Shown here in pieces: positions 42,595-56,222 of a stretch of DNA of 64,000 nucleotides. The notes beneath the pieces were generated by a model, which saw only the letters and a program-made list of their open reading frames with translations, ran no database searches and had not been told where the DNA came from. Each line of letters begins with the position of its first letter. Positions within the stretch are counted from its first letter, which is position 1. The position numbers and the translations under genes are program-made. The DNA comes from Apoda limacodes (taxonomy: Eukaryota > Arthropoda > Insecta > Lepidoptera > Limacodidae): assembly GCA_946406115.1 (NCBI GenBank), contig OX291545.1, positions 22,315,153 to 22,379,152 of the forward strand. The letters are read 5' to 3'.

Positions 42595-45500
42595 TAAAAA
42601 CGGTTGATGCGAAATCATAATGTCGTGTTGGAATCCATGTCCGTTCGGGAAATAACAAAAGAAATCTCGTTTGGTGGGTGACGCGACGAGAAAAAGTTCT
42701 TATCCCCTCTAACTATATCAATTCATTGTGGCTTACACTTTTGAACTAATAAAATAAGAGATTCATTTTAATATGAAAATAGTACAAATGAATAATGGTA
42801 GGAATGAAAAGTAATGCCTTATTTACACAAAGCCAGTAGGAACAAAGAACTGGGAATTCATCAGGCTCTTTTGAGCCGCGCATTGTGGTGCGGTATAGAG
42901 ACCACTAGGGAAAATGTAATCTTTACTAGGAAATTGCCAGCTTGAAATATTTAGACGACCCTTTTATTTATTTTCAATTTCAATTTATTAAGTTATCAAT
43001 AGTTACAAAATATATAAAAGCTTCTTTGACAAGCTATTTTTTGGAACCTATTTAAAAAAAATGCATTTAAATTATTTCAGGAGAGATTCGCTCTCTGAAA
43101 TTATTAAACATATTTGCCTTAAAAAGAAGCACATTCGAATACTCTATCGACGTAGCATACTAATCGCATATTATAATTTACTCGATAGAAAAAAAAGTAA
43201 ATGTGCGCTGCGAAGTAACTTGAGTAGGGTATACTCAAATTATTCAATTACATAGTTTAGCTGTTAATAGATTGGGTGAAGTAGATGTATTTTTGAATAA
43301 TATTGCTTATTACCCGTTTATATGGGAATGAGCAAATATAATTTTTTGATTGGCACTAAACTTTCCTCCTTGGAATTATATATTATTTTATAAAATTGCA
43401 ATTGTTATTTTTAGATTCAAGAATGTTTAAGTAAATCTGTAACAATGCATTTCATTTTTATGTGAATCTCGAAAACTTTTGATTGTTTTTTTTTACTTAA
43501 AGTAAAGAAGCATGTACAAATACACTAGAAATTTTTTAAAATTTATTTCTATAAAAAATAACCGTAGTTAGGATTATAAACAATGTTATATGATACAGCA
43601 ACGTTAAAAAAAGAATGGAAAATACATTTACTTCTTTTGTCCCGTTCACTGTAAGACCGCAGAGACTGCATTGGTGCAAAGAAAATGCTCAACAGTAAAT
43701 CGGAATTCTTTAAAGTTCCGATTTAAAAATCGCTTCTTCCTTCAGTTAATTCCTAGTCTATTTCTTTGTACTTCTCTTAGTTTAAAGGAATGGGAATATT
43801 TGATTATTTTTTCTATGAACTTTTTTATCATTAATTATTTAAAACTCTTAATTTAAATTTAGTACAATTTGTGTAGCGCAACGCAATCAAAAGTAATTTT
43901 GTGCATTTGAAATGCATACTGCTTGTATGGTACATAAACTTTTCATTTTAAAAACATTATATTTAAACTTATGACTGACATTTATTATTTCTTCTAAAAT
44001 TTGTTTTTTCCGTCACCTCGAAGACCTTTACGTAGGCTTTTCTTACGAATCAAGTCCAATTAACCGGATACATAATATTATTTTTCTCACATCTATTCAA
44101 AAATAGCTGGTTGGTTCCTCGTAAACAGGGATTAAAGTTGCACTTTAAATCCCTAGGGATGCAAAGTGATTTCAATTTAGAATGTGGATTATAGAGATCG
44201 ATCAAAAACATTGTATAAACAAGTAACTAGATAAAAAAACTAGTTGGCCGCGCGCAAACCAAATAAAAAAAAGGTTATGAAAAAGTGAAAACCGCGTGAA
44301 ACGTATTTCGCCTTTGTAATTGTTTACTCAAATTCGTATTTATGATGATACTTTTATAAAAAAAACAGTGCGTTGTCCTCTAGTAGTGACAATAAAATAA
44401 ATAAATGTGCTATTCTTATTTATAAGTTAGACTTATCTCTTTTGTTATAGAAGGTGATAAAAATAACAGTGTATAACTCGGTCGCAAAATTATTTTACCG
44501 CGTGCGCCGTCCTTTGAATCCTTCGCTCCACTCTGGATTCGAAATAGCGCCCTGTAAAAATGTTATTTTGTTCTACTGTGATACAATCTACTACTCCATT
44601 ACAATCTTAGTGTATTGTATGCACTCGTACTAACCACGTGCCTTATAAGATATCCCATCGGTAACATGTCATTCTCAAAGCGCTAAAATGTTTGAGTTAA
44701 ATAAACGCTTTAAGTCTTAGAATAGTACAAAATATCAAAGAAGAAAAACAAATAGATAATCAATATAATAATTATTATTATATTATTTTTTAAGTTAATA
44801 TAACGTTGAAATGTAAACCAAAATTAAAAAAGTATCTCATCATTTATCTCTATAACACGAACGCTAACCCGAAAATAAATGTATCTACTAATTTATATTT
44901 ATAACAAGAAATACAAAACGAAAACAAAGTTATATAACCATTTAATAATTTATCTTTATAACACGAAATGCAAAACGAAAACAAAACATAATTTGACATG
45001 AAAGGCTTTCAACATCTGCGACGGATTTCCCGTTTGATACCCGGCGTATAGGATATTGTATGTGGATACGGTAAAAGTTTAGGCATGTTTATACTGTTAC
45101 GGTAGAACCGTTTGGCAGATTTATTGTATAAATGTACTTATTTGTTACAGTTAATTAATAAAAAAAATACAATCAACAAAACGGCCAGCTTCATTAGTGA
45201 AGCTAATAATGTGATACTTACGTGTTATTTGAAATCTTTACACATCTGATGTTTAAAAAAATGCACTTTGAGAAAGTTTTCGTATGCCACTTTATAATTT
45301 GTGCAGAGCAAGCAGATCTTTTAATATTTTTTTTTTATAGTTATTAGGGAAATTAAAAGGAAATAAATAAATAATAGTTTAAATTTACAACTAATTATTT
45401 ACGGGCGACGATTTTCTTACGTATTTTTTTTTTTATTTATGTCCTTAACAACGCATACCAGTTCCGGGAAACAAAGGTGTTTTGATAAGTACATTAAGTT

Positions 45501-48299
45501 TACTTATTATTCTTTTATTCCTCTACCTGAAGGTTGCCTGGTAGAGATCGCTTAAAAGCGATAAGGCTGTTCGATTACAAAATTGTTCTTTCTGTGATTT
45601 TTGTTTATTTAATTCATTCATTTATAAATCATCATGACTTACGAATCCTTATGTTACTAATACTACAATAAATATAAATGTAAGTTATTGATATTAAGGT
45701 ATTTGTTTTTATAAAACGATCCCCTAAAATTATAACATTTTATTTTACGGTATAAAAGCATGAGAATCCGATGTCGAAACATATTTCTTAGAATTCTAAA
45801 TTTACTTTACGCTTAAAATCGTACCAAGTTGTATAACACGCAGTCGATCTACCAACCCTTATACCACATAAAATTTTATGATAGACAATAACTCATATTT
45901 ATTGTATAATAGATTTGTCTGCCATCGATTTTGAGGGTTTGTTCTAGATTCCGGTCTGCCGAGTACATTGACCTTCATATAAATCATGTACTATACCTAT
46001 AGGTACCTAAAGTTATCGATAAATTAATAAATCGATAGTAACCTCAGGTGCGAGCACATGCTTGTATATTAGTATCTCACTCACTCGTATGGAACGACTA
46101 CTGTTTGTTCTTAAGTAGGTATTAGGTTATATACCTGAGTATCTGAGTTCTAAGGGGACCTAAGGGAGCCCTAAATTACAATGACTTAAACTTTAGAGGA
46201 CGTAGAAAACGGGACAAGACATAAATCGAAAATTAAAGGTTTAAGTGAAAATTAACTTCCCTTGGTCCACAAGTTTGTCCTTACTTCACTGTAACTGGCA
46301 TAAAGCACTTTTTTCACTAGTCGATAACACAATGCCTACTGCATAGGTGTTTAATTAATTTTAAGTCTAAAAAGGCAAAAACTTTGTTTTTACAATAGAT
46401 TAAGTTTCTGCAGACTGATGACAACGATAGAGTGTTGTCAGAAACGAAACAGGTAGCGTTTAGAACCTAGTGTTTCAGCAACTGCAACGGTACAAAACAG
46501 TATCTGTAAATATATAAAGTAAAGTAGGTAGGTAATGTATGTATGCTTTTTTATATTAAGATTGTACACTCTTTTCAATTACAAAAACTTAAACAAAGCT
46601 AAAAATACATTCTTTCATAAAAAACGAGTAATCAATTTTGCAATAACGTAAAGATTTTATCCGATGTTTGTAAATGTTTACTCACTTCACTCAAAACAAC
46701 AACAGACTATATAGAACGCTGCTGTTCGTTGTAAGAAAGTGTTACGTGTAATAGGACTTTGGCTCCTTTTTATTCCGAACAATTCAAAAATTCCCGCAAA
46801 GTTCAAAATAACCGAGCTTAAATGTTATAATAATATATATATATTTTTAATTATTTATTTTTATTTCTAATCGTCAGGAACTTTTCAATTATACTAGGAT
46901 TATCGCAATAATTCTTTAATTCATTCTGCAACAAAACCTGCGAGTTTTTAATGCAACCAACCTAAGAAGTGGTAATCTAAATAAAATTAAAAAAATATTT
47001 TAAACGAATTTAAAGAAGGTATTCATAATAATTTCCATAAATTCATAAATTACATCGCGTCCCTAATTCCATTAATTGCTGAATTATTATTTCAGTACTG
47101 TCAATAAAATGCCCAACAACATGTAATTTCATTTAGCTAATAGCGTTTCTCTAATTGCGTATGCAGCAATTATCTGGTGGACGTGTGCGGGGATACGTTA
47201 TTGGTCGTAATGAGAGGCCGAGTCCGAATTAGCTAGCAGTCTTAGATGTCCCCTGAGAAACACTGCTGTATACTGCGTGCATAATTTAACACTTGCAATC
47301 CTATGGATGCCCATTATTGTCGTTTGATTTTGGTATGTACGTACACATATTATCGGGAAAAGCTCTATAAATTAGGCACTGTATAGACTACTATACTGTC
47401 TTTGGGTTATCGCGTTTGAAGTATGTTGTCTAAGATTAAGATTGGGTTTAGACGTTATAGATTGGTTTATCCGGTGAGTGTGCGGTCGGTATGGTCTACA
47501 TGTGACGTCTACTAGAATATGCGCTCAAAAATTTTAGTCTTGGACGACATAGTGCGAGACCAGCCTTAGGCAATATACAAGGTAAATGTAACTATTACAT
47601 ACTGGTACTTTGCTCGTTTATTCTAATTATTCTATACAAGGTTTAGCAATTTTATAACGGACAGAATTGTAGGTAAAATACAATGAGCAAAGCATTCTCT
47701 AGAATTGGGAATATTATAATTCGGTCGTGTCAGTTCGAAGAGTATGACTTGGAACTTTTGAGAAATTAGGTACATGCTAACTGTAACTTTGTGTTTGTTT
47801 TACTATTCACTTAAGGCGTTAAACTACACACAATCAGCAACCAGTGCGTTAGAATATAATCTTAATAGTACATTATCGTCGAGGCCTTTGCTGAATGAGT
47901 AGAGTTTGAAGGCTGAACCAAAGGTGAGGACGTATATAATACGAGTCTAGCAATGTCCTTACGGCTGAGACTTGTATAGAGCTTTACTTAAAAATGCTAA
48001 ATGATTATAAAGTAACTAAATTTATAAGTTTGTAATATGTAAGATATATATTTATTTATGTCGTCTCTCTGTTTTTGTCCGATTATGATTTTTTTTATAT
48101 TTTGAGCCAAAATTGTAGGGTTTTTTTATTTTAGGTTTAAAAAATAAGACAAGTAACAAAACATCGCGTTCGCTTCAGCTGCACGAAAATCGGTGATCTG
48201 CGTGTTTTTTACGGCAAGTCCTTGATTACAGTAAGAAAGTTCTGTATAACAAGCTATACATACGTCTACATGGTATTGTTTTTATCACTGTGATCAATA
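42595..48299. other. Long gene-poor A+T-rich stretch
   Basis: Over 5.7 kb no frame resembles a known protein and few repeats are recognisable. Noted inside: a hairpin at 44129-44156 (AGGGATTAAAGT/ACTTTAAATCCCT), a diverged partner of the 1560 repeat at 44450-44600, a short tandem array at 44830-44992, a dyad GTTATCGAT...ATCGATAGTAAC near 46010, and a TAAT/ATTA-rich block at 47030-47250. Confidence 0.5.
44830..44992. repeat. Imperfect tandem repeat, about three copies
   Basis: The phrase ATTTATCT.TATAACACGAA..C.AA.ACGAAAA recurs three times at spacings of roughly 50-60 bases. The last two copies are closest (TACAAAACGAAAACAAA and TGCAAAACGAAAACAAA). Confidence 0.7.
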
Positions 48300-48435
48300 T
48301 AAATAAAAACTTTCATAGCAAAGATGCAGTCAAAAGATTAACCTCGAGCCAGGACTTGAACCTGCGACCATTACATTCCGTGTAAGTGCTCTTCCGCTGA
48401 GCTACCGAGGCACAAGTCTGACTGATGAAAATCCT
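48300..48435 (-). mobile_element. SINE S2, copy 3
   Basis: The reverse complement reads ACTTGTGCCTCGGTAGCTCA, GCGGAAGAGCACTTACACGG, then GCAGGTTCAAGTCCTGGCTC and TGCATCTTTGCTATGAAAGT. It is the best-preserved tRNA-like head of the three. Confidence 0.85.
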
Positions 48436-49344
48436 AACTACATCTTTGCTCTGGAAATACGCTCGTAACGTTATATTGTATTTCTTACTTCTATAAAGAT
48501 TTTATGTGTGTAAAAGATTCATGTACTAGGACTTTAAAAGTCACTAGGAGTTTTATTACTATGGGAACTTTTGAATTTTCCGGGATCAAAAGTAACCTAT
48601 CTCGTTCTCCGTCCTTTCAAAAATATTTTTACCAAAAAACAGCTCAATTGGTTGCTCTTTAGTGACGTTAAGGAATAACAAACAAACAAACACTTTCAAA
48701 AATATATTATTAGTAAAATTTACATTTTTACCTTTATCCTTAATTAATTTGTATGCAAATTTTTACATCTGACATCTATTATTAATAAATAAGTATACAA
48801 AATATTTCTTGCAACGTGTTACTGTTGTCCGTGTCTTCACTCGCGATTAAATAAAAAGTATTCAGTTTCAGAAAAGGTAAATGACTTTTTAAAATCTATT
48901 GGTTGTCGATGAGATGAGGACTTAAAGTTTAATTAAAACATGAAGTCGCTAGTTTTATCTCTTACATAGATTTTATAAGTACTTACTGCATAGCAGTTGA
49001 TAATGACTGTGATTCGGCACAGCTTAAATTGAGTTCTAGCAAAGTTACTTAGTTTTGGATACTTAAAACTCTGTAATGAGCGTAGGAAATCCTACGGTAG
49101 GTACCATAAACGCGTTCATTACATGTTTCAAATACAGTACTGTGTTCTCTACATTTATTTTTTTAATTACCCATCAAAACCATAAAGTTTATAATTTACA
49201 GGCCATTTATGTATAAAACCTGATAATTATACCAACAAATAATATACCAACAAATAATAATGTTACAGCGCGTATGATATAGCGCGTCCGGTTTATTAGT
49301 TAACTAGCTGCTGCCGCGCGTGTGAGGGGTTAAGAGAAACAGTA
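48436..49344. other. Unassigned sequence with one moth-repeat fragment
   Basis: At about 48575-48715 the plus strand reads AAAAGTAACCTATCTCGTTC... AACAAACAAACAAACACTTTC ... ATATTATTAGTA, the minus form of the TTATAATATTAGTA-type repeat. No gene was recognised. Confidence 0.45.
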
Positions 49345-49515
49345 AAACATTTGTCTGTTGGAAACGATATTTAAAGTTAAGCAACGTCGAGCTTGGTCAG
49401 CATTTGGATGGGTGAAAGCTTAGCGGTACATTTTTTGTTTGTGTTTGTGTTTGTAAATAACGTTCATGTTGGTAGGTACAGAACCCACGGTGCGCGAGTC
49501 CAACTCGCACTTGGC
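49345..49515 (+). mobile_element. 5S rRNA-derived SINE (SINE3-like), copy 2
   Basis: AAAGTTAAGCAACGTCGAGC, TTGGTCAGCATTTGGATGGG and TGAAAG correspond to the 5S internal promoter, then TTTTTTGTTTGTGTTTGTG and TAGGTACAGAACCCACGGTG, CGCGAGTCCAACTCGCACTT, GGCCAGTTTTTTT. The order equals copy 1 at 22024, and here the tail module is more complete. Confidence 0.75.
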
Positions 49516-51159
49516 CAGTTTTTTTCATACCACCTAAGTAGACTTTAGGTTATGGTTCAACTAAACATACGTCTTTCATCAGAAAATGTAGAAAACGATA
49601 ATCTTCACCATGAATAAAGCACAAGATCTGCTTAGGTTTTAGATCCATGGCCTTAACAAGGCCGTCAGTTCACTGTGTGGGTAGGTCCTAAAGTTACATT
49701 TTCAGATCGCGAACTTCACTCTCACTCGAATCTATCTTCTTTTTACTTAAGCTACTAATCTTTTGATCTGTGTGAGTCACTTTATGTTTCCTAAATATTA
49801 CTTCATTTTGGATTTTGTCACATAAAATAACTCTGAGGCTAATTTAAGAACTAAAATTCTTGAGTAATTACTTAAATCGTTATTCTTAAATCGTTAATCA
49901 TCGAAATTGAGAATTAAATAGAACTGTCAAAACTACAAGCCATACCCATACCCATATTATCGCAGAAACTTACTGTTTATGGAATTAGGACATAAATTTT
50001 TCATTTTAAATCCCATAAAAAAATTAAGTCAGGAATAATCATTGATATAGATCGAGTTTGAGCTTGTCGTGGAACTAAATTCAAACTGAATTGGTTGTCA
50101 AACTTTTACTACCAAACAAATTTTAAATTAGTTTTGCTAGTAGATATTATATCCGTTACTATTCGTTACTTAAGTCATAGACGAAAGATAACGAATTTAT
50201 TTTCTTTGTTGAAAAGCAGCTCAATCTTTATTGTCATCCTACTTTATCTTTATAATTCTATAAAATATTGAGGTATATAATATAAAGAAATTTAAAAAAT
50301 AAATAACGTAAAATAAGAGAAGTAAAATGAAATAAGAAACTTAATTTCACGAATGAGAGCAGCGGAATAATAAGTTTGTTTCAAATAAAAGTGCAAATAA
50401 AAGCGTTAATGCGACTGCTGCATCGAGATTTTTCAACAGTGAAATTCTGCTTTTGTTTTCCCAAAACAAAGAAAGCTTACCACAAAACTATTGCCTTTTA
50501 TAAATAGGCTGTAGTAACTATCCTATCATAGTAATAAAAACGTTCGTATGTCTGTTTGTTTGTTTTCAATAAGCACATAAATTCATTCTCCAGATCTTAT
50601 AGACAAACAAACTGTTATAGAAATTGTAATCTGTCCATCTGTGTTGTCTTTCTGCATGACAAAATATTTCACCAGATCCTCTGCCTTCCGCAGTCAGTCC
50701 CCAGTCACCAGCTACCTTTCGTCGTCGTCCGATGCTTCGTCTACAGCTAAGTGGTCTCCACTCTATGACACGTCTGTTACATCGGTCATCGGTCCTCTGA
50801 CTCACTGCCACTCTATTATACTGCATTTTTAATATTCAAAATTGTTTTTAGTTTAAAGCAAAATGTCTCTTAAATGCAGTCTGCGTCAACACAATATGAC
50901 AAGTGCTGTGTTGCATGTAATAACTACCTTCATTAAATTACTTTACTTAACAAAAACATAAGTGAAATGTCAATCTTTCATCCACAATTTTGCAGCTGTG
51001 CAACTATAATTTACCATTACTATTTTTTATCGTCAATTGCCCGTCGAACACGTATGTTACGCCGCCGTGACGGGGCCAATGTAGTATGAATTGGTTTATA
51101 CAAACGTATAATGTCGTTAGATGTCAAAAGAACTTATGCACCGATTTTTTTCAAAACAG
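49516..51159. other. Unassigned sequence
   Basis: No gene was recognised. A stretch at 50670-50815 is less A+T-rich and open in several frames but resembles nothing I know. Confidence 0.4.
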
Positions 51160-51525
51160 TTTTGATTGGTAGGATTTATATGTGTGTTCTTCGGCTTGTA
51201 CAATGGGATGTGTTCTGAGGAATTGTTCGAAATGATGCCCACGGCTACTTTCTACCATCGCACCGCTCGCCATCGGCAGGGAATTCATTCTCACACTTTA
51301 GAAACGAATAGTCGCGTACAGTGCGGTTTCAGAGAAAGTTCCTCCCGCGAACGCTTGGGTTGTGGAATGAGCTCCCTGCTAAGGTTTTCTCTAAGGACTA
51401 CAGTATGGGGTTCTTCAAGAAAGAAGTTATTGGATTTTTGAAGGGTCGGCAGCGCGTGAGTGATACTTCTGGTGTTGCAAGCGTCCATAGGCTACGGTGT
51501 CGGCTTACCATCAGGCGGACAAAAA
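51160..51525 (+). pseudogene. LINE A C-terminal fragment
   Basis: Plus frames read FFGLYNGMCSEELFEMMPTA, FYHRTARHRQGIHSHTLE, then after a frame shift FQRKFLPRTLGLWNELPAKV, FSKDYSMGFFKKEVIGFLKG. Directly comparable to 16330-15975 of the long copy. It ends in the family 3' UTR (ACCATCAGGCGGAC) without the last bases. Confidence 0.9.
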
Positions 51526-51849
51526 AAACTCTCTATTATCGAGATTTTCAAATTTTTAGATCACACAGCTTAAAAGTTAGAGGGGACATTTTTTCAAGTT
51601 TGGAAGTCAATAACAAGCAAAATATTTATCTAAGACGAAAAATTTCTTAAAAACAGCAAAAACACTATTAAATCCCTTTGCAAGGATACCCTTAACAGTG
51701 GGGTGCGACAAAAAACCATTTTTCATCCCTTAGTTCGATGCATGGAGAGCTACCCATATTTTTTATTTTTATTTGTATAACATGTCTGTAATGCATTTTA
51801 CAAAAAAAAAACAACTTTGTAAAATTTTATTAGAATCTAACTAATAAAA

Positions 51850-51935
51850 CAGCGGAGTTACATATGAACGGAAGGACAGACATAGAAAATTTATAGGGAT
51901 TCCATTTTGGCCATTAGGCTACGGAACACTAAAAG
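51850..51935 (+). repeat. GTTCCGTAC-family 3'-end fragment, decayed
   Basis: ACAGCGGAGTTACATATGAA, GGAAGGACAGAC and GGCTACGGAACACTAAAAG are diverged versions of the family end. Confidence 0.5.
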
Positions 51936-52777
51936 TAGCTCAAAATTTTACCGCTACATATGTTATTCGACCCCTGCATGCCGGCAATGCTTATTGGGAG
52001 GTCCAGTTTTAGATTAAGTAAATTTAAAAAAAAAATGGAATTAATGCTGAGCTATGTCCAATTTCATAGCTTGTTCATCGCTTTTGCACAATTTTACAGC
52101 TACATCTAGAATTGCACTTACAATAAGGGAGGCCTTAAGTGTAACTTTATCTCATAAAGTTCTGCCACACATTTTTAAAAGCTATTTAGAAAATAGTAGG
52201 TAGGTAGGGGGAAATGGTACATTATTATTCTAAAACATTAATTTTACTTTATTCATAGTAGGTACTTACATACAAAAGACATAAACGCGCGTTGAAAGAA
52301 ATATTTTTTAAGCCACATCGTCAAACAAAAAATATCTACTATGTATTTGACAACATAGATTATATTATTTTCAACTATTGTACGATGGGGTCTCCAAGTG
52401 AATGTGCAAGATTTTCATAGTTATTTAGGGTTATCTAAGACTAAGTTATGTTTTATTAGGGTTAAGTGCAATGGGAGAAATGAAATTCATCGTAACTGTC
52501 CGTAGGTACAGTCAACCAATTTTATTCCTAGGCTACCACAGAAGTTTACCAAACCTAGAACTAAACTAGAAACTTATAAATAATGTATTTATTGATAAAA
52601 GTGTCATCAAAATACTAAGGTGAAATTCATTTCAGTTAGTATAACTGCTTTGAGAAGGTTCTATGGTTGCCTATGAATCAAATTAGTTGACTGGACGTCT
52701 TTTTGCTAGTTGGTTTTTTATAGTGCTCTACTTTATGAATGTAGTAATGCAATGGAGAAATGTAATATTTTTATTAT
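51936..52777. other. Unassigned sequence
   Basis: No gene or repeat was recognised. Confidence 0.4.
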
Positions 52778-52900
52778 ACAACCAAGGTGGCGAAAAAGTT
52801 TACAGACCGCCTGATATTTAGCGGTCACTGCAGCCAATGGATGCTTGACTGGGCGTAACACCAAAGGCATTATACTCGCGCATTTCCGACCCTATACGAG
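52778..52900 (-). mobile_element. LINE A 3'-end fragment, decayed
   Basis: The plus strand reads ACAACCAAGGTGGCGAAAAA, CCGCCTGATATTTAGCGGTC and CTCGCGCATTTCCGACCCTA, the reverse complement of the family 3' end with many changes. Confidence 0.75.
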
Positions 52901-53829
52901 ATTTTGGAGAAACTGAGGGAAACATTAGCTCCAATTCCTTTCTCAGTTAAACTTATATATTTTTCATTGATCTAAGCAAACGAAGTCATGAGCGTAAACT
53001 AGTGCGCTGAAATTTTATTTAAATATTTACTCTTATATTTCGATCAGAGTTATTCAAAACCTTTTTGCTTTACCACCTTGCTACTGAGAAAGTTGGAAAG
53101 AAACTTAATAGTTACTTACTTTGTTGCCTAAAAATCAATTCATAGGTATTTATCTTTTAACTATGACAAAGATTGTCAAAGAGTTGAGAACGAGAGTATT
53201 GTGCCACATAACCCTTAGTCAAGCTTGAAGCGTGAGACCCTCGTCAACGTCACGCCTCATTGACTCTTTACCAGTATCAGCATAAGTGTAAGAGTGCCTA
53301 CTTGTATTTACTTAGGTATACCTCTTTTTATAAAAAAATATATCTTTATAACTTTAAATGATTTAGGTTTAGCATTAAAATTAAAGATGCTAAGCCGTTT
53401 TAATTGGCTTTATACTGATTTTTAAATTTACGTTAATTTACTGAATCGCTTCTAAGGGCTACAGCGTTATATAGCTTATGTTATGACCTTTCTCAAAGAT
53501 TTTTTCAAAACCGGTTGGTAATTCGACAGATTACCCCGTTCAAGTAGGTGAAGAAACTCTTTAGTTTTATTATATTAGTATCAATTTCTTAAAAAAACAG
53601 AGTCCAGAGGATTTATCTGTCTGTCCGTGTGTTAAGAACGAAAAATTATACTTATTTATTTCATAAGCTGCCTAGCTGAGTTTTATTTTTTGATTTAACT
53701 CTTTCCTGAAGTTAGGCGTATATACGAACAGCACTATTAACCTTTGTAATAAATGTAGGTGTGTACTTTGTCAAAAATCTATAGATTACAATTCACAGCA
53801 ACCAAACAGCCGTTTCGTTGCTGACATCC
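52901..53829. other. Unassigned sequence
   Basis: Contains the second copy of the GACCCTCGTCAA block (about 53230) and, at about 53545-53585, AAACTCTTTAGTTTTATTAT with ATTAGTAT, a common moth LINE 3' tail. No gene was recognised. Confidence 0.4.
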
Positions 53830-54060
53830 CCCGTCGCACTACTCTCACGTACTTCTACTTCGTTTTCGTGTAGAGTTCTTTCTGACTTTTTTTTCTGCTC
53901 CGCTACTAAGTGCCTTGGTGTGATGTTAAATATTGTATAACCTTCCTCCAGAATTGGACTATCAAATGCAAAAAGAATCTTTCAAATTCGACTGGTACGT
54001 CTAGAGATAAGCGCGTTCAAACAAAAAACTTTTTAGTTTTATTATATTAAGTATAGATTA
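53830..54060 (+). repeat. Probable LINE 3' region (moth 'AACTCTTTAG' tail type)
   Basis: The end AGATAAGCGCGTTCAAACAA, 'AAAACTTTTTAGTTTTATT' and ATATTAAGTATAGATT matches the recurrent moth pattern '..AGCGCGTTCAAACAAACAAACTCTT..ATATTAGTATAGAT', usually the 3' tail of an RTE-like element. This is by recall. Confidence 0.4.
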
Positions 54061-54064
54061 ACAA

Positions 54065-56015
54065 TAAGCAATCATTTGTCAATTTATTTTATACTAGCTG
54101 ACTAAAATGGTAGCAATATAGTTAGGAAGATTGATCTGACGAACAAAAAGTGGTCCGGCAGCAACTACCGTTTGAGTGACTTCTCATGGTTATCCCCGTT
54201 ATAAATACTGAAAAACCGACTTCAGCACCCTTGAATCCAGTAGAACCTATTACATCAAAATCGATTAATTTTTTAAAGAATATGACGTCATGTTAGAGCC
54301 ACCATCTAGAATTTAAAAAAACTGACTAAAGACTTGGATCGAAAACTTAACAGAACTTAGGTTCATCAAAATTAGTAGAAAACGTAAAGAAAACACAATT
54401 TCAGCAATTTCGTTTTTCAGACCCATTATAGTAACTTCTCATCTCAAAGAGAAGTTTGACTCCCCTTCCACCGCCCGTGATGGCGTCATAGACCGCGGGA
54501 GTAACCACTGAAAATTATGCGTCACGTGGGAGCGGCTTAGTGTAACTCGTGTGCATCATCACTCTTAGTTCGATTTAACAAAATAAACTGTATTCGACAG
54601 ATTATAAAATTTTATAGTAAAAAAATGGTATATATAATCAAATTAGCACGCCGGAATGCCAAGCCGGTAACTAAAAAAACACAAGAATCTTGTGCAAAAT
54701 ATGGTCGCATATCGTAGCATGTTTGAGAAAATTAGTATATATATGTTTATTTGATAAAAAGTTTGTTATCACTTTTCTTGACGTAAAAGGATATACGTCA
54801 CACAGTTTTTGGGAATTTGGTTCTGTAGCAGATCCCAAAAACAGTGTTTCTTGTATCGGCCAGCTGCACACCGCGATAGTTACTTTCTTATTCTTTCTTG
54901 CTGGTTTAGGAGCAGGTTTAAGCAGTAATCAACTAAAAAGTTACGCAAACACTAAATAGTCGTATATTTTACGACACATCCTTGCTATTAATCTATACAC
55001 AAATTACTCTAGACCACAATGACAGTGCGTGAAGCACTGACGGAACAAATTCAACAAACGAAACAATTTCTGCGATTAGTGATGTGGCCGTCGTTACTTT
55101 AACGATAGTTTAGTAATTTAGGGTTAGCAAAGATGCCGAGCCGCGAACGCTAAAATTAACTATTTCAACTTTGCAGCTCTCTACACCAACCGGACTGCTT
55201 TCATACGATTTGAATGTAATGCTGATGGAGAAGGCGATTCAGAGTCATCAGAAGGAATTTGATATTTTAACGGTAAAAAGTACCCTATATTGATCCCAGG
55301 GACAGTATTTAAAAACGTTTGAATTTTAATTATAGCATTCATATTTACTGAGCAAAATCACTTCAGACTGAAAGACTGAAATCATTTGGACCTTAGATTT
55401 GCTTGAGGTACCAAATTAACAGACGGAAAAATATATGAAAACCGAAAAAGTCTCAATCCACCAACAGAAACTTCAATTTTATTTATTTTTCTTCGTTATA
55501 ATGAAGCTATCACGTAACATACACATAACTTACAGCTTATCTGAAAGCCTTTTCCTATTTTGGAGTCGATGAAAATAAGAAAGGCGTGCTAACAGCGTAC
55601 AAACAAAATGTATTATTAGGTATGTATGTGCGGAATCTTCAGCAATATTTTTTAATAGTTTTTTTTTTTCAATTTGCATGGCCAGATTCAGATTAAACGT
55701 TCTGTCTGTGCAGGTTTCTAGAAAAACTCTTACATGTCCTACCCATAGTTTTTAGTTCTAAAACGTCACGGGTTTTATTCCCCGTAGGGGTTAACAAGTG
55801 GCTGGAAACACACCCACATCATAATGTGGGGGACAGCCACTTTTCACGAACTATAACGTAGTTGGTGAGCCCATTGCCGTAACACTGCCTATGATATCAG
55901 TGTATCTGGACTATGGTGGCTTTATATATGTCCCATAAGTCAGAAATTCCAGCTTTATATAGGTACCATGTGGTAAAATGAAAGTCCAAGGACCATATTT
56001 AATCAATTTTTTTTT
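54065..56015. other. Unassigned sequence
   Basis: No supported gene. A 90-codon plus frame at 54690-54959 contains FVITFLDVKGYTSHSF, faintly like reverse transcriptase motif A, without supporting blocks. Confidence 0.4.
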
Positions 56016-56016
56016 T

Positions 56017-56222
56017 CACTAAGGTGGCAAACAAGGTTACGGTCCGCCTGATAGTAAGCGGTCACCGTAGCCTATGGACACCAGGGTTGCCGACCGTTCA
56101 GAAATCTAATAAATTCTTTCTTGAAGAACTCCATGCTGTAGTCCTTGGAGAAAACCTTGGCAGGGAGCTTATTCCATAACTGAAGCGTTCGCGGGAGGAA
56201 GTTTCTTTGAAACCGCACTGTA
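56017..56222 (-). mobile_element. LINE A 3'-end fragment
   Basis: A T run at 56008-56015 is followed by CACTAAGGTGGCAAACAAGG, 'GGTCCGCCTGATAGTAAGCGG' and, further in, TTCGCGGGAGGAAGTTTCTT. Minus orientation; ends in FLPRTLQLWNKLPAKVFSKD. Confidence 0.9.

Noticed and set aside
54690..54959. 90-codon frame with FLDVKG, like reverse transcriptase motif A
   Set aside because: No other polymerase block is found before or after it on the same strand, so the likeness may be chance.
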